Of a stretch of 64,000 bases of DNA, positions 12,445-26,040 are shown one piece after another (positions within the stretch are counted from its first letter, which is position 1; every line of letters starts with the position of its first letter). Where the stretch lies: contig OZ025276.1 of the NCBI GenBank assembly GCA_964019165.1, positions 10,650,005-10,714,004 of the forward strand. The letters run 5' to 3'. The stretch is from Mastigias papua (Eukaryota; Cnidaria; Scyphozoa; Rhizostomeae; Mastigiidae). Below the pieces are notes generated by a model, which did not search any database, was not told the origin of the DNA, and worked only from the letters and a program-made list of their open reading frames with translations. The translations under genes and the position numbers were made by a program.

Positions 12445-13173
12445 ATGGAAGCTGAAACACAATTTGTCTACTCGCAGTCAGAGTTTTTACTTCAGAACAT
12501 TTGGCATTTTATTCCGTTACGAACTGATTCAACATTTTCATCGCAGATTCCTATTACTTCAGATCACTTAGACAAGTTCAACTTAAAAAACCAGCAAGAA
12601 CTACCTGCCTGTAGAAAACACGAGCTCTTGGCCATGAATGGCTTTATAGACCGTAACATTGCGCCAGGGTTCCGTTACAAAGTTAGAGAAGTTGAAACAC
12701 AAAAGAAACTTTTTAATGGGCAAGCTAAATACTTGGAGAGCATTGGGCAAGGCTACGGGAAACGACTTACTTTTGAGAGCGACGACGTACTTGAAAACGA
12801 CAATTTCTTTTGGACAGATAGTAACGAATATGGGTATGCCTTCTCAATTGAAGCAGTTTCCGTGGGCGATGTTTTTATCGCCAAACTCAGGGACACAGAA
12901 CTTGGCTTTGCGAAAATAACAAAAGTTCAAGACGATCAGAAGGTTGTTAGTTCTGAAATCCAACCAGATGGAGCCGTGAAGAGAGTTAAAGTTGACTTTC
13001 AATGTAAAATTGGTGACAAATTGATTGAAAACGATGTTAATGGAAATTTCAGTCTGAGATTTCAGGGTGTTGCTACACTTGTAAAGGGAAAACAAGACCA
13101 AAGATGCAAGATTCAGGATATAAAAACTCTCGGTGGTTTGGGAAGCTCAGTGGTATTACAACCTGTCCCATGA
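12445..13173 (+). CDS. Intronless 242-residue protein of unknown function
   Basis: A single uninterrupted reading frame in a window where other genes have many introns. The ATG at 12445 (taaaATGG) is preferred because the open frame further upstream lacks an ATG; TATAAA at 12388 places the transcription start just ahead of it. The predicted protein is acidic to neutral, has no signal peptide or membrane segment, and is rich in predicted beta strands. The stretch around residues 100-150 (YGKRLTFESDDVLENDNFFW, then EAVSVGDVFIAKL) is faintly reminiscent of Neuralized/SPRY-type beta-sandwich repeats, but I would not assign a family. It could be a retrocopy, a captured gene or a lineage-specific gene. 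Coding status is likely from length and composition; function is unknown. Confidence 0.65.
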   Translation: MEAETQFVYSQSEFLLQNIWHFIPLRTDSTFSSQIPITSDHLDKFNLKNQQELPACRKHELLAMNGFIDRNIAPGFRYKVREVETQKKLFNGQAKYLESIGQGYGKRLTFESDDVLENDNFFWTDSNEYGYAFSIEAVSVGDVFIAKLRDTELGFAKITKVQDDQKVVSSEIQPDGAVKRVKVDFQCKIGDKLIENDVNGNFSLRFQGVATLVKGKQDQRCKIQDIKTLGGLGSSVVLQPVP

Positions 13174-15806
13174 AGCTAATGTTTAATTTATGCCTTGATT
13201 CATAATCCCCATTGAACGCTGATGATGATTCGCAACTCATTAACAGCTAAAATATTTTCTGTCACAGAATCCAACCAAAAAGCTTAGTCAATTTCAAGAC
13301 ATGGGACTAGTATTCCTAGGAATAGACACATTGGCACTATAACAATCACCTCTTTGTCATGACTCAAGATGTGACTCTGCGAGGAATAATCGTGTATATT
13401 GTAAAAAGCCATAGTTTATACGTTGTGTTTAGTCGCAATGAATGCAAATCATTTTTAACCCTATAAACTTGCACATTTTGTAAATTGTACGTGGACAGGA
13501 TTACATGCTATACATTTCATGAATATATCTTGCTTGATAATTCTCTGTTCTTGACTCTACCATCTATATGGGGAAATCTAGTAAGAATTGTTGGCTGAAA
13601 TTAGGTTTTGAACGATATTTTCTCAGCTCTGTTTAACCTCCGTACGCCTATGGGGCAGGGGCGTGCTAAAGTAGGAGTGCTGAGGTGTCACACCCACTTC
13701 TCTTTTGTCAGCAAATGGGAGCTGTCACAGGATGGGGCTTAATAGTTACGATATGCTCTGGGGTAGGCTGTTCTAAACGTTTTCATAATTCCTCATGACG
13801 ATAAATTGGGGGTAGGTGGTACTAACTTGATTCAAGTCAGTGGCGTCAGCATTACGGTAAAAAATACTTTTAGTTCTAATCAAAAGTTTTGTGTAATCGA
13901 AGAAATCCCACACTCAGTACACCGCTACAGATGCACACAGCCTAACTCAATCAGGTTATCGAACGAAACCATGTTCTACAGTGTTATTTATTCCTTTTCT
14001 ATCTCACTTTGTATTGTCATGGATAGTGCATTAGTCCAAAATCGACTATTTATATTTTGTATAACTTTCATTCGAACATTCGAATTTAAATGCGAAGTCG
14101 AAAGTGCGGTTTTGGTATGTCATTTTTTTGACTTTAACTGAAACGTGCCCTCAGTCAACTTTTGGTAAAATGGCGTCTTCAGATGAATTTGGCAAGAAAA
14201 CATCACTGCTTCACCAAGACCTAATCAATGCTTATAAGAAGAGATTCATGTATCATATAATTTTCAGCACTTCTTCCTCTATCCCTTTACTATTTTAAGA
14301 TTTCGCTTGCATCAGGGGGAGGGTTGTACAGTATTTTTGTGCTGAGTATGGCACAACGCAAATGGGGGTCCTGTGGCCAACCGTGACAGATTGTGATGAC
14401 GGGGAGGGGGGCACACAAAAATCCGGTTTGTGTGATGAATTTTTTGAACAGTATTAGGTTGATGTAACGATCATAGCTTGTTGGTACTTATTGTGCCCCG
14501 CTCAAACTTGTCGGTAAATTTCTTTAACTACACCTCTACTTAAAAGTCCTTCGTCATGTTGCTGCTTACGCAGACAAGAATATACGTAACCGTTTTTAGC
14601 TGTATCCAAACTAGGCTATACGTTGAGACTTGTTGCAAATGTCTTGTTTTACTTGTGAAGGTGATTATCCCCCAAAGAAGTCCCTTCTCAGAATACACTA
14701 AATTTTATAGGCATAACAGCTATAAGCATAATTAGTGTAAAATTGGGGGAAAATTATGCGTACTTCTAGGCATAATACTACCCTATAGTGTAATTGAAAG
14801 AAAATTTTCAAAGTTTATGTTCCATCCAAATTTATTGAGATTCTGCGCGTTTTCAACGCTCACGAGTGAATAAATGAAAATTCTTCATTGCAAATTGATA
14901 AAGTAAAGTTATACAACAAATTAAGAAGATTTACCCTGGACTAGAATTTGAGGTGACTGTCGGTTAGAAGCATAAAAATAACCCCCAAAACAGAAATTCT
15001 AGCTAAGGAATAAGCATAATTTTGGATTAAAATATTAAAAACAACTAGGCGTAACTAAGGTAAGGCTCAACAAGAGTTATGCTTATACAAAAATAGTATG
15101 GTTCTATCTGCAACTTGCAGTTACTATGGCAAAAAGTAACTCAATTTTATTTCGTGTTGTGGTCTAATGCGCAAAGTATTAAATAATGTCGCTTAGTGCT
15201 TTTTCTTGTTGACCCACTCATGTACACGTCTTTTTATAAGAAAGATATTTTGCCATGTCCTGAAGGTTTCTTAGCTTACTCATGATGTCAGTACAAATAT
15301 TTTCGTAAGAATATCTTTGCAAGAATATTTCGTTAGTGTTACACTGCAGTGCTACACCAGATAGACAAGCACGACAAATATACAACACAGAAATACATAG
15401 ATTTCATATGAGATTTGTGCAAATTAATCAAAAGTACCACCGGGACTGGCGTGATATTGCAAATTTCAAATCTGCATCAATCTATGCCATCTATAAACTT
15501 TCTTACGTAGGTCTCAAGAATCCATATTAAACTTTCTTAACTTTTTAAGCTGTCGAGTCATAATTTTTGACTTGTAAGGACCCTATAGAAATCCGTTCTG
15601 CAGAAGGTCAACTCACATCAAAATCAAATATGATAGGCAAAGGTCTACGGAAGGAGAAGCGATTAGAGAAACGAAAATTGAAACTGGTTGTGAAGCATTT
15701 TGCCAAATGATTAGTGAAACAACTGAAGTATCAAATAATATATATCAACTTTAAATTGTTTTCTGTAATCTAAAATGAGGTTGGCCTCGTCTGAAATCAA
15801 TCAAAG
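13174..15806. other. Intergenic region with a possible orphan first exon near 14170
   Basis: AT-rich, with no supported gene. A frame opening at ATG 14170 (aaaATGG context) reads MASSDEFGKKTSLLHQDLIN and then about ten more plausible residues before losing coding character. It could be a stray first exon, but no downstream partner was found. 14690-15090 holds repeated gcataat/ttatgc motifs of both polarities, possibly a decayed MITE. 14320-14420 is locally G-rich. Confidence 0.5.
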
Positions 15807-18800
15807 ATGTTCGACGAAGAGCCGATGGACGAAGATGTATACGAAGTTGAAAAAATTGTTGATGCTACGTGCCAGGTAGGCTATGCTGGCCACTTTATTG
15901 TATGGATAATTGGTTGAAGTCCTACCAGCCTGGAATGTCTAATTTTTCTATACGATATACCGGATTGTACACTCAGGCGCATTGAGTTGCCGTTGTTTAA
16001 TTTGTCGAATAAACCAAACACTCTACCTTGTAGAATAGATTTCGTGTCTGCAAGCATTAATATACTTAATGCGTTGTTGCAGAAGGTTGTAAAGAAAGAT
16101 ATCCCTTTATTTTATGCGTTTTTGTTTTAGAAGGCCCCTCTGATTACGAGGATATATCTATCTAACTAACATTTACCCATTTATACCCATTTAAAAATTT
16201 TTCTAACCATCTATGGTGACTACGGCTAGTGACTGATGCAGCTTGAAGCATCTTTGCATTTATTACAACTAGATTAGCAGGAGCATCCAACAGAGGCCTT
16301 ATGGCTGCAGATGTAATAATCAGTAATGAATTATCAATGATTTTCTGGTTATTTGTACGTAGGGTGCTAATGTGCTCTTACACCTCTCAACGATTACAGG
16401 GTCCACCCCCATAAATTATACTCCTTTTGATAGCTCTTCACTTGAACATTCATATTCTACCTGTTCTACCCCGTAGGATAAGGATAGAGGTTAGCATAAA
16501 GGGTCAGGGTTAGGGAGCAGTCATTATTTATGGCCAGGTTGGGGACTGAAGAGAAAGTTTTATGCGCCCTTTTAAAAAAATTTTACCCCACCATTTGCTT
16601 AAGTCAAGTTTTCTTTACCCCACCAAAGGAAAACAGTAAAACAAGGATGTGTTTATGCTTAAATATGGTATTTTTTTACGCTACCCCTATGGTCAAAACT
16701 CATTGTTCTACCCCACCTAGCACGGCTTATTTTTTCAGTTACCCTACCATGTTATCTTCATTCCCCTTCCTGGTCATAAACAATGACCGCTCCCTTAGCA
16801 TTTGTTATTGCTTTGGTTTTTACGAACCTGCTAGGCTAAAATTTTCATTTCAAGCCTCCAGCATATAAGAACCTTAGGCTAGAGTTTTTTGTTAGGTTCT
16901 TATCAGTGGGATTGATATAAAAGTTTATTGGTAGAAACTGTTGGACTAGGACCATCTATTGACAAGTAACTTTTATAATTTTCTTTCAAGCCTATACATT
17001 ATATTTATGCTATATATAGTATAGTCAAATGAAATTGGTATGAACATATAAGAACTTAATTTAAAAACCTTATTGGCCTAAGTTTGCTCTAAGTACCACT
17101 TGCATATGAGCCCATTTAAGTGAAATTTAACAGTTCAGGTTCTTAAACATAGGCTATTCCTTTAACTAATGCTAACCCTTATCCTCTACCCCAGCCCTTA
17201 CCTTAATCCTGTGGGGCAAAAGCTACCATTATGAATGTACAGATAAAGAATTATTGAATGGTGTAAATAATTTGTGGGGGTAGCCTCTATAATTGCTGAG
17301 AGGTGTGAAAGTAAATTAGTCCCACTTTCCAGCAAATACAACATATTCTAGTCTTGAATGTCTTATTTGTATACACTATACTGTTTGGTACTGTGTTTGC
17401 TGAGCAAAGGAGTGAAGCAACACTCATTTTCTGTAGTGTTCTATTGATGCACTACTCACCAGAGTGGAACTCCTATGAGGTTCATTTGGCTGCTCATGAG
17501 ACAAAATGCTGTACAATTGGCTCTCAATTTTCATAATAGCCAAACTTGTCATAGAACATCAAAATGATATCAAGTAGCCAGATAGGGACTTAGTCACAGA
17601 GAAGGAACATTTTCAATGAGTATCCCAGTTGCTCCTAAAAATTGTATTGTGGTATACCATACTGAGGAACATGGCAGCCCCATGCACAACAATACTGTTC
17701 TTGAAAATAACCTGCTTGAATAGAAGTATGTGTTCATGTTCATTCCTGCTATATCTTCATTGCCTTTGCTACGGAGCATTTTTAAGATATCCTGACTGTT
17801 GGGAAATTTTGGGGATGGGACCCAAATTTTGAAAAAGATGCAGGGGTCTGGGTCACCATTTTTGTTGAAATACAGAAGATGGCCCAAACTATTGATGATT
17901 TTCTTATTTTGCCATAAGATATAGAAGGGAAGCATTGAGGCTACTGGGGACGATTCCCATGTAGTTACAATGTTGAAAATGCCCTGCTATTCAGTAACTG
18001 TATGTGTGTATTCTTGGCAAGTACCTGTTTGCACACATGAGATCTCATTGGAACCTACCATACTCCTCAGTGTTGTTGGTGTAGAAATATACTAAGCTAT
18101 ACTGGTCAAGGTGGATGACATGTAAACTTCAGATTGGGTTGTAATAGCATTGTGTGCATGTTCAGACCCTGAGACCCTTAGCTGCCTACTGCATAAAGCT
18201 GATGCCTGGTTTCCATTGAAACCTAAGGCCTGGTTTCTGTTGAGTCATTGATTGTTGCAGAATGTTGCAGAGTGTTGCAGAGTGTTGCACAGTGTTACAC
18301 AGTGTTGCAGAGTGTTACAGAGTGCAACAAGGTGTCACAGAGTTTTGATTACAAAATCTGTGAAAGGATGTTTCCTCTGTTGCAAAGTGCTGCACAATTT
18401 TTGTTTGGTGCCAAAATTTACAAGTCAAGATTGTGGAATAGGAAGCTTTGAATCAGCAATATTGATGTATTAACAGCAATACCCAAAAAGTCCTATTGTT
18501 CTGGACTGTCTAGCATAGCTAGAATTTCCACTTGTTGGGAAATTTCTCGAATAGGGCCATAGAGATGGGGAAAAATTTTGTGACCAAGCCCTGTACTCAC
18601 ATTGGTAGAAAGTGGTCAGCACACATTTCATTACTGGGGAAAGCACCGGGTAAACTGGGGACTTTTCCCCAGTAGTTAGTACATTAAAAATGCCTTGGTG
18701 GCTAATTTGGTGTTACTATTGATCAAAAAGTACCTCAGAGTGTTGTAGAGTGTTGCTGAGATAGAAACATTTTGTCTCTGTGACATAAGTTGCAGGGTAT

Positions 18801-21800
18801 CAGGATGTAGCAGCCTGTCATGTTACAGAAGATAGTCATTCCAGCATCTATGACACTTAGTGACACTCCATGACTCGATGGAATCCAGGCATAAGTTATG
18901 CCTTAGCGCAATAGAGAAAAAGCTATTCTCTGTAACTATATGGCCATTTCCAGTTCTAGACCGGGTCGACCACTCTGCAGACCTTCCTCCAATTGTTACT
19001 GCCCATCCATGCACCATCCTCTATCCTGTTCTGCTTCATATCTCTCACTATGACATCCCTCCACCTCAGTTTTTGTCTTCCTCGGCTCCTTTTCCCTTTC
19101 ACTGTTGTCTCATTTGCTCTCCTTGCCCGATTTTCTGGTTCTCTTCTCATTACATGCCCTAGCCATCTCAATCTTCCTTCCTTTGCTTGGAAAAAGCTAT
19201 GCAGTGAATGAAAAGAAAATGAAGTAGTGTGGCCATGAAGGCACATCTGAATAAACATCACTCGCAAGTGGGGTTACCTCAGTTAGTTGTTTGCATTTTA
19301 AGCTAATGGGTACCATTTTGTTTCCTATTGCAGGGTGCAACAATGTTCTACTTGGTCCGATGGAAAGGCTATGGACCAGATGAAGATACATGGGAACCCA
19401 GTGAACACTTGCTTTCATGCCAGAAGTTACAGGAGGACTTCTGGAAAGTCAAGGAACACAAAAGAGCATTTGACAAAGAACGAAGAAAGAAGAAAAAGGT
19501 ATGGCTAAATCGAACAGTTTGCAAATTGTTATGTAAATTGCTTCCTATATGCTCAAATTCAATCCTTAAGGTCTTTCACTTTTCCATATTTTATGAGCTT
19601 TTGGAAACTCAATTTTTATGTAGCAGTTAGAAGTGATGCACTATGGGATTTAACATTTAAGGTCATCTTCATGAAAATAGGCTAGCCATGCGTGGGGATT
19701 ATGTAAGTGGATGTCTAGGTCAAGTTTCTGTTAAATGTGGTTGCTCCAGGTGTCCTTTTAATATTACAATAAAAGCAACATTAGTTGGCTGCAGTTGATA
19801 GTTGTTTCTAAGAAAAGCTCAGAAGCAAATAATTGATGTGGCAGGATAATTCCTTTGATTAGATGTAATTATTTCTGTAATGTGCATTGGTAATTTGTAT
19901 GCAGGGTGAAAAAAGAGAGATTTCTAGTGGAAAGAAGAACTTGGGACAAGTGGAGGAGCAGAATCAGGATGAGCCAGCTGCAAGCCTGAATTCTGAAAGC
20001 ATATCAGTGTCATTAGAAACGAATTCGTCAGGAAAACCTGGACAAATAGGGGCTGTTTTGCACACTGAGGTAGTCACACAAGACTTCACAAATAGGCCAT
20101 ACAAGGAAGCATTGCCAATAGGCTCTCTTAGTCAACTTAATGCATCAAGTAATCAAAAGAAGCCTCATCTGCAAGATTTCAAGCATGATGGTCTTTCCAG
20201 CATATCCTATACAAACTCAGATGATGATATCAGTGACACAGATACGAGGACAAAGGAACTTCTTGCCAAGTGGGGAGATAGGAGGTATCAACCAAAACCA
20301 GCTAATAATCAGTCTTCATTGACAACGCAGAAATCGCGATCAAGGCTATCACTGAAGTCTTCAAAATATTCTTATGAAGAAAAGATAGCAGAAAATGATG
20401 CTTTGGATGGTAATGCTGCTAAAAACAGTGCGATACAAGCAGAGAGAGACAAAAGTGATGATGACGTCACTTACATCCCGAAACGAAATACCTTTATGCC
20501 TAGCCCAGACAAGACCTTGCTATCATCTGAATCTATAAGAAACATAATTCAACAAGACTTAATGGAAAGGGAAAACAAAAAGAGAACTGCACCAGTGAAG
20601 TCTGTGGAATATGATTGGTTGCCTGGCCAAACAGGAGCTGATTATTCTCATGCGTCAAATTTGAAACCAGTGCCTCCTACAAATGATGGTAATGAAGTTG
20701 TCAAGTCTCATTCGAGGCCTAGTTTCTCCGCAAGGAACTATGATGCAGAAATAATGCGTACAGAATTGAAAACGAACATAGAGTTGGAAGCTAGAAAAGC
20801 ATTAAAATCTGTTTCAAAAGAATCAATCGAGGTGCAAGGTAGGTCACAAGTTGAATCACCATTAGCAGTTGAAAAAGGTAGTGAAACGCAAGCAAAATTT
20901 CCAATATCTGTAGGTTCTGAAATTCGGAAGAAACTAAGAGACCTGGGATCGAACATTAGAGATTTGAAGAAGGAACAGCTGTCAGACAAAAGTACAAGAT
21001 CAGCGAACGAGCATGGAGGTATTCTCTCTAATAATGAACAGAAAACAGAATCAGTTTCTTCAAAATTAACACGACTTTCGCCATTCAGTGTTATACAACC
21101 AAGTAACTTTAGAAAGGAAGATCTATACTTATTTCCCAAGAAGAAAGATAATGTTGTAAATGAGGAGGAAAATATTTTGCGGCAAGAGAGTGCTCAGGCC
21201 AGAGTTGAAAGGCGAGACGCAGTGCCACATCATAGCGAATCAAAGCAGCAGGTTGAAAGTGCAAATGAACACGTGTATGTTGGGGAGGATCCCGCACACC
21301 CGCAGAAAAAAGTAACTGTTACCAACAAGTTAAATTTTGATCGAATAAAAGGCATGATGAAAGGTACCCTGAAAGAAAAGGGTAAAGAACTTGACCAGGG
21401 TAATAATGAAAAGTGTGTTATTAATAATGAAACAAATACTTTAGATAAATATGTGTTATCTAGCACCCAAGTGATTGTTGATAAAGGATTCGACAATAAA
21501 GGAAATATTCAAAGCATTGGACAAACTGACCAAGAGACAAGTAAAGCAGCGGAGAAAGAGGAAGGAAATTTGATACTTCAGGAGATGAGAACGGAAGACA
21601 CACATGAAAGACCGGATGATATTGGTGCAGATAAGGGGGAGAAAAATGAAGGTATACTTAGTAAAACAGTTGGCCCATCAGATACATTGCAAAATAAGAC
21701 ATGGAAAGCGAGCATACATATTAAGGATGGTGTCAAGGGAAAGCTTGATAATTTTGCGCGAAATCCAGGACATGTTTCCATTGACAGCGTTACGCCTTCA

Positions 21801-24800
21801 GCAGAGGCTGCAGATCGAATTGGCTGTACCACTGGGACCCATCCTCAAGACACCGGGTTTTCTTCCCGTGAAAATCGACAGCTAGAGACGACAAGAACGC
21901 GACCTGATGGCAAAACTACTAAAATAGGACCTGCGAGTGACCGAGTACATACTGAGAGTGAAAAATTGTTTACTGGTAGAAAGCAAATGAAGCGCTTTGA
22001 CTTCGAGAAGGGGGAAAGTAGATTGAAAGCAAGTCACGAAAGCATAAAACTGAGGAAAGCTAATGAGAAAGTAGAAAGGAGGGACAGTTCAAAATTCGAG
22101 AACAGAGTTGATATTGGAGGAACTGTAAGAAACCCAAGTTTGGATTTACGGGGATTTTCTGATATCACAAAGGTTATGACTTCAAACGTTGGTGATAGTC
22201 CGTCGAAACGAGACGCTTCTTTGAAGCGGGATCTGGCAGAAGTTGTAGACTCTAGAGAAAGGAAAGCATTGGACACAAGGAAGAAATTAAAGGCACTCAG
22301 ATATTCATTTCAAAAACATCCAAGTAGGGAAGAATTTCCGCCAGCAGCAGATGATGTTCTTGGTGGAATACTTGGAAAGAGTTCAATATTAAGAGCAATT
22401 GACGAAGGAGGGAATAAAAGAGGCGAACACAGAGAAGAGGCTCGTAATGATCGGGTAGCTAATTCTCAGTCATATGTTTACAAGTTTCTGTTGTATCTAT
22501 AGAAATTTTTTTTGCTAGATTCAAGGTCCTATTTGGTGACTTATCCGGGTACATTATGCAGACTGTACCCTACACAAGTAACATACACTACTCTGGCAAT
22601 AGAAATTTGTGTCATATGGGTTATAATCTAGTTATTAACAACTCCCCCATCTTGCTATGGACATTGCTGCTATCTGTAACTTTTGTACCTGGAAATTTCT
22701 GAATGGTTGTTTCGCTCCGTTTATACTTGACACGTACGCGAGAGTGCATGGTGGAGAACCTGAAAAATTTCTGTATTTTGGTAAATGGGTAAATGGGTAG
22801 GCCTTATGATTTGTAACTTAAGATGTGATTTTGTGCACGGACCCCTGAGAAGCAGTGCTTTTGGTTGTGGTGTACCATTGTGAAAGAAATTACAATGAAT
22901 GAATGAAAATGAATAAGTGAAAGAATAAGTAATGACCAAATGTATGAATGAGTCAAAATTGAATTAGAAATGATAAGAAAACATTTACGAGTCCGTGGCT
23001 TGTTATTGGCAGGAAATAGGTGCTAAGCTTGTTGTCAATAGAGCTTTTGTTGTAAATGCGATGAAACTCAATTTTTTAGATGGAGATGGAAGAGAGACAA
23101 CCAAGCGACGTTGTTGAGTCAGCGTTTGATCTTGACCAATTTTACATTGATGATGATGGCCTGGTAGGTCCATGTGCATTTCTCTGTTACTCATGTCTGA
23201 TTTCTTTTCTCTGATTTCTCACTGTTCGTAGTATCCGTAGCTGATCAAAATTGTGAAAGATTTTTGCACTTATGACGCAAGAGTACTAGAATATTCATCT
23301 CTAGAATATAGAGAAAAGACAGTAACCATAGTGGTACGGAAAACAGAGGATAAATATGTAGGAATTCTTGATCATATGATCAAAGACGTATATCGGTATG
23401 TTTTTAAGCTAGTAAGTAGGGACATAAATAATTAAGCTTCAAAAAACACGTAATTAATCTAATATTAGTATTTGTGGTAATTTTATGAGCTTTTGTTCTA
23501 CATTTTCCATTATTTACATTTTACATTTTTACATACTAGAAAAATAGTCCATTTCTAAACCATAAACAGATACAAAGTAGAAAAGTAAGTTCAAAAAGAA
23601 AAAGTAAAAACCAAAGCTACAAAAATAAAGAAAGGATAAGAAACTAAAGTAGGTAAGTAAGTAAAATGTCATGCTATCAATCTTCTTATGAGCAAGTAAG
23701 TTATAAATAGGTAAGTAAGATCTCATTTAATATATTCCATTATTAAATTGCATGTACAATAAAAACGATCCGGTTAGAGCTTCTAACCAATAGAAAAAGG
23801 ACATAGCAAATAAATATTTCAAAATTAGAAAGTAAAAAGTAAAGCTACAGGAGGCTCGAGTATAAGAAACATCAATCAGTTCTAGACCAGATTTTACACT
23901 TTGAATCCCATGAAAGTTTTCACAATTTTCACAGTTCCTGAGGCCTGTATAGTCTGTAATTTTCTCGTAATGTTTTTTGCTTCTTTCTCATCAAAGCTCA
24001 ATTTTTCCAGCCTGATTTTCAATTACTTCGGAACGTGGCACAGTGTGCCGACTACTATAGGGATCATTTCAAATTTTTAGCCATGATATAGCATTTGCAA
24101 GTTTCTTAACAGGGCTGCATAATTGTCAAGTTTTTCATTTTTCTTCGTTATATTCACATCAGCAGGCATACGTATGTACGTAACTGTCTGAGTTAAGTAT
24201 TTGAAAAGGTATCTGGAGTTCATTGTGCTTGGACGCTCTATCTTAAATGTTGACTGTTTTTTTGCCAAGCTATTGTTGCGTACAATGTTCCTCTATCTTA
24301 TCTATCTCCTGCACGGACGATTTGGCAACTCAGATAGATAGTCCTCGCCAAAATAGTTGGAATAATTTATGAATTTTCACAGACTTTTTCTGCTTATTTA
24401 CCCCATCCCCAGGGTACAATGATGAATAGCGAAGATTTTATTTTGCCTTGACGGTACTTTGTACTACCGACTGTTAGATGGTCATTTCCTAAGTGGACAC
24501 ACAGAATTAGACATCAACATTGTTCGTAGGGGAGGGGAGGGGAGGGGAGGGGAGGGGAGGGGGAGAAGGAAATAGGAGGAGGAGGAGAATTGTCCCTTGC
24601 CAGTGAAACAGGAATGACGTTGGCCTCAGGGATACAGTAACCTATAGCGTTCCTAATAAGTTTGGTGAGGATTGGCGCTTACTCGCTGCTTCAACAGTAT
24701 ATTGGAGTGGTATTCGAACAGTGCACACGAGCATAGCACAGACCATTACACATCACCGCAATGGTCAATACTGTCCTTGATTGTTTTTTATATAGAATCC

Positions 24801-25891
24801 TGATTGATTTAAAACTGTTCACGTTTAAGTTCCCAAGTTATGAAGACAGCACTGGTGAAGGAAAGCGTTACCTCGATTCCATCGACGTTTCAGGAATCAC
24901 ACCAATTGATATGAGCCCAGGTGAGCTGTTTTCAGTTATCTTTCTGATGAGTTTGCACACTTCGAGCTGAAAGACGATAGCGTAGAAGTGAAAGATTATT
25001 ATGATAATATTAGCACAGAGCTACACACAACTTCGGTCGTTCGGTGATGCTGATAGTAAGGCATTTTGTTGCATACTGAACTGGCTGACCGTGTATCAGT
25101 TTACTTTTATGATACAATATATCCTCGAGTTAGTCTCGCCTTCCCCCTCCCCTCAAAAAATCCCTTCTCTCAAATGACACCCCATGCTAGAACTTGTTAA
25201 TCCCCCCCCCCCATCGCAATAGAGGATGGACACCATGTTTCGGACTAATTGTTATTTAGACCGTTCTTTTAATGTAATGGATAAAGTGTTGAATTTTTGT
25301 GTCATGTGTCAGATGAGCTTGTAGCCCCCCTTCGATTAAGCCCCCGTCCAGAAAGTATATGAAATAAATAAGCCCCATTAAATACTAGTCGCTAGTAGGT
25401 AATAACCCCCTAATGGGGCCTTACTTTTTATGTTAGGTTAGGTCTTGATATGGTTCTTTTATACTTTGTTTGTTTCGCAATATTAATTTCACCCACATGG
25501 CACTGCAATTTGAGTTTTCGTAACAAAGCGATTGAATTCTATTTCAGATGATTTCGCAAGATCTGTACAAGCCGGTGAATGGCACTTCATATTAGGAGCA
25601 ATAGCTAGCGGGCATAGCGCTGATTCTTGGGACTATGGGATTGGGGGAACTCTCTTATGGAAAGCTATTGAAGAGAATAATTATGCCGTTGCCAGAAAAC
25701 TTATCAAATTTGGAGCAGACATTGAAGTTAGAGCTGAGAATGGGAAAACAGCCTTGATGTTTGCAGTTGAAACAGTAAATATTTCTTAGCCAGTATATTG
25801 GTCTTTGGATGTGTGTGTGTTTGGATGTGTGTGTTTGGGAGTGTGCGTGTGTGTATGGGTGTTTGGGTGTGTGCGCGCGTGCCTGCGTGCT

Positions 25892-25936
<45 letters not shown>

Positions 25937-25967
25937 GTATGGGTGTGTGCGCGCGTGCCTGCGTGCT

Positions 25968-26040
<73 letters not shown>

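Noticed and set aside
17590..17840. gcaggggtctgggtcacc as a possible hAT end
   Set aside because: No matching second end or 8-bp duplication was found.
18248..18473. Overlapping plus-strand frames rich in Cys and Gln
   Set aside because: They read through the decamer minisatellite in MPHOSPH8 intron 1.
20738..22276. Minus-strand frames opposite MPHOSPH8 exon 3
   Set aside because: Antisense shadows of a long coding exon.
23253..23435. 60-codon frame in MPHOSPH8 intron 4
   Set aside because: Exons 4 and 5 join in phase without it and it has no good splice signals.
24761..24829. Extension of MPHOSPH8 exon 5 upstream to an acceptor at 24796
   Set aside because: That acceptor would break phase with exon 4; the acceptor before 24830 keeps it.
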